Position numbers and translations under genes: made by a program | Shown: positions 5,470 through 8,240 of the stretch, piece by piece | Layout: each line of letters opens with the position of its first letter | How positions within the stretch are numbered: the stretch's first letter is position 1 | From: Candidatus Sulfopaludibacter sp. SbA3 | GTDB taxonomy: Bacteria > Acidobacteriota > Terriglobia > 20CM-2-55-15 | Direction of reading: 5' to 3' | Length of the DNA stretch: 8,240 nt | Assembly (NCBI GenBank): GCA_945861845.1 | Contig: CAMAWS010000116.1 | Location: 1 to 8,240, forward strand | Notes under the pieces: generated by a model | Told to the model about the DNA's origin: nothing | Database searches by the model: none | Seen by the model: only the letters and a program-made list of their open reading frames with translations

Positions 5470-8208
5470 CTAACTACAGCCGCTTGTTGACCCGCAATTC
5501 AGGCACTTGTAACACGCCCCATTGCGCACCATCAGCGAACCGCACTCGAAGCACACCGGAGCGTCGCGGTCTTGAATATCGACGAGAGCCCCCTTCTTCA
5601 TGGGTTGCGGACCCGCCGCCTTCGGATAGGCGGGCGGCGACTGAATAACGAGCGGAGTCAACGGCGGCTGTTCCACCTGCACGCCCAGGGCCTGGGCTTC
5701 GTCGGCCGGCAGGAACTTTGAAGCAACATACCGGAAGATGTAATCCATGATCGACTTCGCGTAAGGAACCTGAGGATTGGACGTGAATCCCGACGGTTCG
5801 AAGCGCGTGTGGCTGAACTTGTCCACCAGCACCTTCAATGGAACGCCATATTGCAGCGCCATCGAGCAGGTAGTGGCAAAACTGTCCATCACGCCCGACA
5901 GCGTCGATCCTTCCTTTGCCATGACGATGAAGATTTCGCCGGGAGTCCCGTCTTCGTACATCCCGAGTGTGAGGTATCCTTCGTGCCCGGCAACCGCGAA
6001 CTTGTGTGTTATCGAATGGCGTTCAACGGGCAGGTGACGCCGCACTGGCCGGCTTTCAAACGCAGCGGCTTTCTTGTCCGTCGCGCTTGTGCTGAGAGGC
6101 TGGGTCCGCTTCGAACCGTCGCGATAAATCGCCACAGCCTTCAACCCCAGCTTCCACCCCTCGATATACGCCTTTTCAATCTCCTCTATCGTCACTTCGT
6201 TAGGAAGATTCACGGTCTTTGAAATGGCGCCGGAAATGAAGGGCTGCACCGCTCCCATCATCTTCAGGTGCCCCATGTAATGGATGGATCGCACGCCGTT
6301 GGTCGGCTTGAAAGCGCAGTCGAACACCGTCAGGTGCTCGGCCTTGAGCCCCGGCGCACCCTCAATAGTTCCCCTGTCATTGACGTAATCGACAATCGCC
6401 TTCACCTGCGGATCGTCATAGCCCATCTTGCGCAGCGCGGGAGGAACCGTGTTATTCACGATCTTTATCGTCCCGCCGCCAACAAGCTTCTTGTACTTGA
6501 CCAGCGCAAGATCGGGCTCGATGCCGGTCGTATCGCAGTCCATCATGAAGCCGATCGTGCCCGTAGGCGCCAGCACGCTGGCCTGGGCATTGCGATAGCC
6601 ATTCAGTTCCCCAAGATCGACCGCATCCGACCAGACCTGCCAGGCCGCGTCGTACATCTCAGCCGGAATAATCTGCCGGTTGATCCGCTTTACGGAGTCA
6701 CGATGCATCCGCATCACATCAAGGAAGGGCTTGCGATTGATCTCGTATCCCGCGCAAGGTCCCATCTCACCGGCAATCTTCGCCGACTGCAGATACGCCT
6801 CGCCCGTCATCACGGCCGTGATCACGGCGGCGTAATCTCGGCCGTGGTCGCTGTCATAAGCAATGCCCTGCGACATCAACAGTGCGCCGAGGTTGGCGTA
6901 ACCCAAACCCAGAGGACGGAAAGCGAAAGAATTGGCTTCGATCCTCTTGGTCGGGTAACTGGCAAAGCCAACGATGATTTCCTGGGCCGTAATCGTGATA
7001 TCGACAGCCTTTCGGAATGCCTCCACCTCAAAACGGCCGTTCTGGTCTGAAAATTTCAGCAGGTTCAACGACGCCAGGTTGCACGCAGAATCGTCGAGAA
7101 ACATGTATTCCGAACACGGGTTGGATGCATTGATCGGCGCCGTGTTCTTCGACGTATGCCACCGGTTTATTGTCGTGTCGTACTGCATTCCGGGATCGCC
7201 GCAGATATACGCCGAGTCTGCAATCATGCGCATCATATCGCGGGCTTTGTAGTGCTCTACCGGAGCGCCGTCTACAATGGCGCGAGTCGTCCATTCTCCG
7301 TCGTCCAGCACGGCCTGCATGAACTCATCGGTTACCCGGACGCTGTGGTTGGCGTTCTGGAAAAAGATCGACGAGTACGCCTCGCCGTCCACGCCGCCAC
7401 CATAGCCGTTGTCGAGCAACACCCATGCCTTCTTCTCTTCATTGGCCTTGGAGTTGATGAATTCGACGATATCGGGATGCGCCACATTGAGGATGACCAT
7501 CTTCGCCGCCCGGCGCGTCTTGCCGCCCGACTTGATCACGCCTGCAAACGCGTCAAACCCCTTCATGAACGAGACAGGACCCGAAGCGATGCCGCCACCC
7601 GAGAGCTGTTCTTTTGAAGAACGGATCGGAGAAAGGTTGCTGCCCGTTCCGGAACCCCATTTGAAGAGCATTCCTTCGGTCTTGGCGAGGTCGAGGATGG
7701 ACCCCATCGTGTCTTCAACGGAATTAATAAAGCATGCCGAGCACTGGGGCTTTTCTTCGCAACCGCAGTTGAACCAGACGGGGGAGTTGAAGGCCATGGC
7801 CTGGGTCAGAAGCAGGTGGGCCAGTTCATCGTGAAAGACTTCAGCGTCCTTTGGGGAGGCAAAGTAGTTGCCGCGGAGTCCCCACGCCGTGATCGTTTTC
7901 GCCACCCGGCCGATCAACTGCCGAACGCTGGATTCGCGCTCCGGAGTCCCCCGCTTCCCGTGAAAATACTTCGACGCCACAATATTCGTCGCTGTCATCG
8001 ACCAGCCCGTTGGAACTTCGACGTTCTTCTGCTCGAAAATCACTTCGCCGGATTCGCTGGTAATCGCGGCCGTGCGGTACTCCCACTCTACCGCGTCGTA
8101 CGGCGATATCCCGTCCCGCGAGAAGTACCGCCGGAACTCCAGGCCCTTAGCCTTGGCGCCATTTCCGGCCGCTCCGCCAGTTGCTCTTTCAAGAACGTCC
8201 TCAGTCAT
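5470..8208 (-). CDS. nrdJ: Adenosylcobalamin-dependent (class II) ribonucleoside-diphosphate reductase
   Basis: This enzyme reduces ribonucleotides to deoxyribonucleotides using a thiyl radical made from coenzyme B12, so it works with or without oxygen and needs no second subunit. The protein is 912 residues. Landmarks: AFNSPVWFNCG (139-149); C159 in SACFINS and C376 in DDSACNLAS, the redox pair; NPCSE (363-367) with the thiyl Cys365 and Glu367; WGSGTGSNLSPIRS (184-197); GGKTRRAAKMVIL (228-240); and APTGTIGFMMDCDTTGIEPDLAL (547-569). The 11-residue spacing of C365 and C376 matches Thermotoga-type NrdJ. A TSCPD-type domain covers about 730-830. After a Pro-rich linker (847-871) comes a Cys-rich tail, CFECG...CYKCLNCGSTSGCS (C886, C889, C899, C902, C905, C911): a probable zinc ribbon and thiol shuttle that re-reduces the active site. 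ATG 8208 has a strong ribosome site, AAGGGGG (8213-8219). No NrdR gene or obvious NrdR box is visible. Confidence 0.97.
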   Translation of the reverse strand: MTEDVLERATGGAAGNGAKAKGLEFRRYFSRDGISPYDAVEWEYRTAAITSESGEVIFEQKNVEVPTGWSMTATNIVASKYFHGKRGTPERESSVRQLIGRVAKTITAWGLRGNYFASPKDAEVFHDELAHLLLTQAMAFNSPVWFNCGCEEKPQCSACFINSVEDTMGSILDLAKTEGMLFKWGSGTGSNLSPIRSSKEQLSGGGIASGPVSFMKGFDAFAGVIKSGGKTRRAAKMVILNVAHPDIVEFINSKANEEKKAWVLLDNGYGGGVDGEAYSSIFFQNANHSVRVTDEFMQAVLDDGEWTTRAIVDGAPVEHYKARDMMRMIADSAYICGDPGMQYDTTINRWHTSKNTAPINASNPCSEYMFLDDSACNLASLNLLKFSDQNGRFEVEAFRKAVDITITAQEIIVGFASYPTKRIEANSFAFRPLGLGYANLGALLMSQGIAYDSDHGRDYAAVITAVMTGEAYLQSAKIAGEMGPCAGYEINRKPFLDVMRMHRDSVKRINRQIIPAEMYDAAWQVWSDAVDLGELNGYRNAQASVLAPTGTIGFMMDCDTTGIEPDLALVKYKKLVGGGTIKIVNNTVPPALRKMGYDDPQVKAIVDYVNDRGTIEGAPGLKAEHLTVFDCAFKPTNGVRSIHYMGHLKMMGAVQPFISGAISKTVNLPNEVTIEEIEKAYIEGWKLGLKAVAIYRDGSKRTQPLSTSATDKKAAAFESRPVRRHLPVERHSITHKFAVAGHEGYLTLGMYEDGTPGEIFIVMAKEGSTLSGVMDSFATTCSMALQYGVPLKVLVDKFSHTRFEPSGFTSNPQVPYAKSIMDYIFRYVASKFLPADEAQALGVQVEQPPLTPLVIQSPPAYPKAAGPQPMKKGALVDIQDRDAPVCFECGSLMVRNGACYKCLNCGSTSGCS

Positions 8209-8226
8209 GCAGCCCCCTTTTGAACC

Positions 8227-8237
8227 TATATATTGTA
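8227..8237 (-). promoter_or_regulatory. Candidate -10 region of the nrdJ promoter
   Basis: On the minus strand the sequence reads TACAATATATA (8237 down to 8227). TACAAT (8232-8237) matches the -10 consensus at 5/6 positions, and transcription would begin near 8225, leaving a short leader of about 17 bases that holds the ribosome binding site. The -35 and any cobalamin riboswitch would lie beyond the right edge. With such a short leader, no riboswitch could fit downstream of this promoter. Confidence 0.35.
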
Positions 8238-8240
8238 GCC

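Overview
The window is a chromosomal housekeeping stretch from a moderately GC-rich bacterium. The set of genes fits Acidobacteriota (a Solibacter/Bryobacter-like lineage is my guess): a B12-dependent NrdJ, a ThrA-like monofunctional aspartokinase, a canonical ETF pair, an HTH-first response regulator, and intergenic repeats built on ATTGAACATTGA. The taxon is an inference from gene content and could not be tested here.

Layout, left to right. Positions 1-207 (minus) hold the start of a secreted, possibly cytochrome c'-like protein that runs off the left edge. Positions 288-2084 (minus) are etfB-etfA, the two subunits of electron transfer flavoprotein, in one operon. A short leader with two 12-bp palindromes and a candidate promoter separates etfA from the secreted-protein gene. 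Diverging from etfB is a one-piece regulator at 2283-2885 (plus), with an excisionase/MerR-type HTH followed by a complete receiver domain. Next come a tRNA-Arg(ACG) gene at 2911-2984 and a secreted alpha/beta-hydrolase at 3032-3886, whose expected nucleophile serine is replaced by Asn. The hydrolase converges on lysC (3976-5385, minus). The two are separated by a perfect 35-bp inverted repeat that acts as a plausible two-way terminator. lysC lies downstream of nrdJ (5470-8208, minus), an adenosylcobalamin-dependent ribonucleotide reductase with a C-terminal zinc-ribbon/redox tail. A second hairpin (17-bp stem) sits in the gap between nrdJ and lysC.

The genes cover electron transfer from acyl-CoA oxidation (etfBA), aspartate-family amino acid synthesis (lysC), dNTP synthesis (nrdJ) and arginine decoding. 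I see no mobile element, CRISPR array, toxin-antitoxin pair, defence locus or biosynthetic cluster. The items most worth a second look are the degenerate hydrolase, the HTH-first response regulator facing etfBA, and the two long hairpins.
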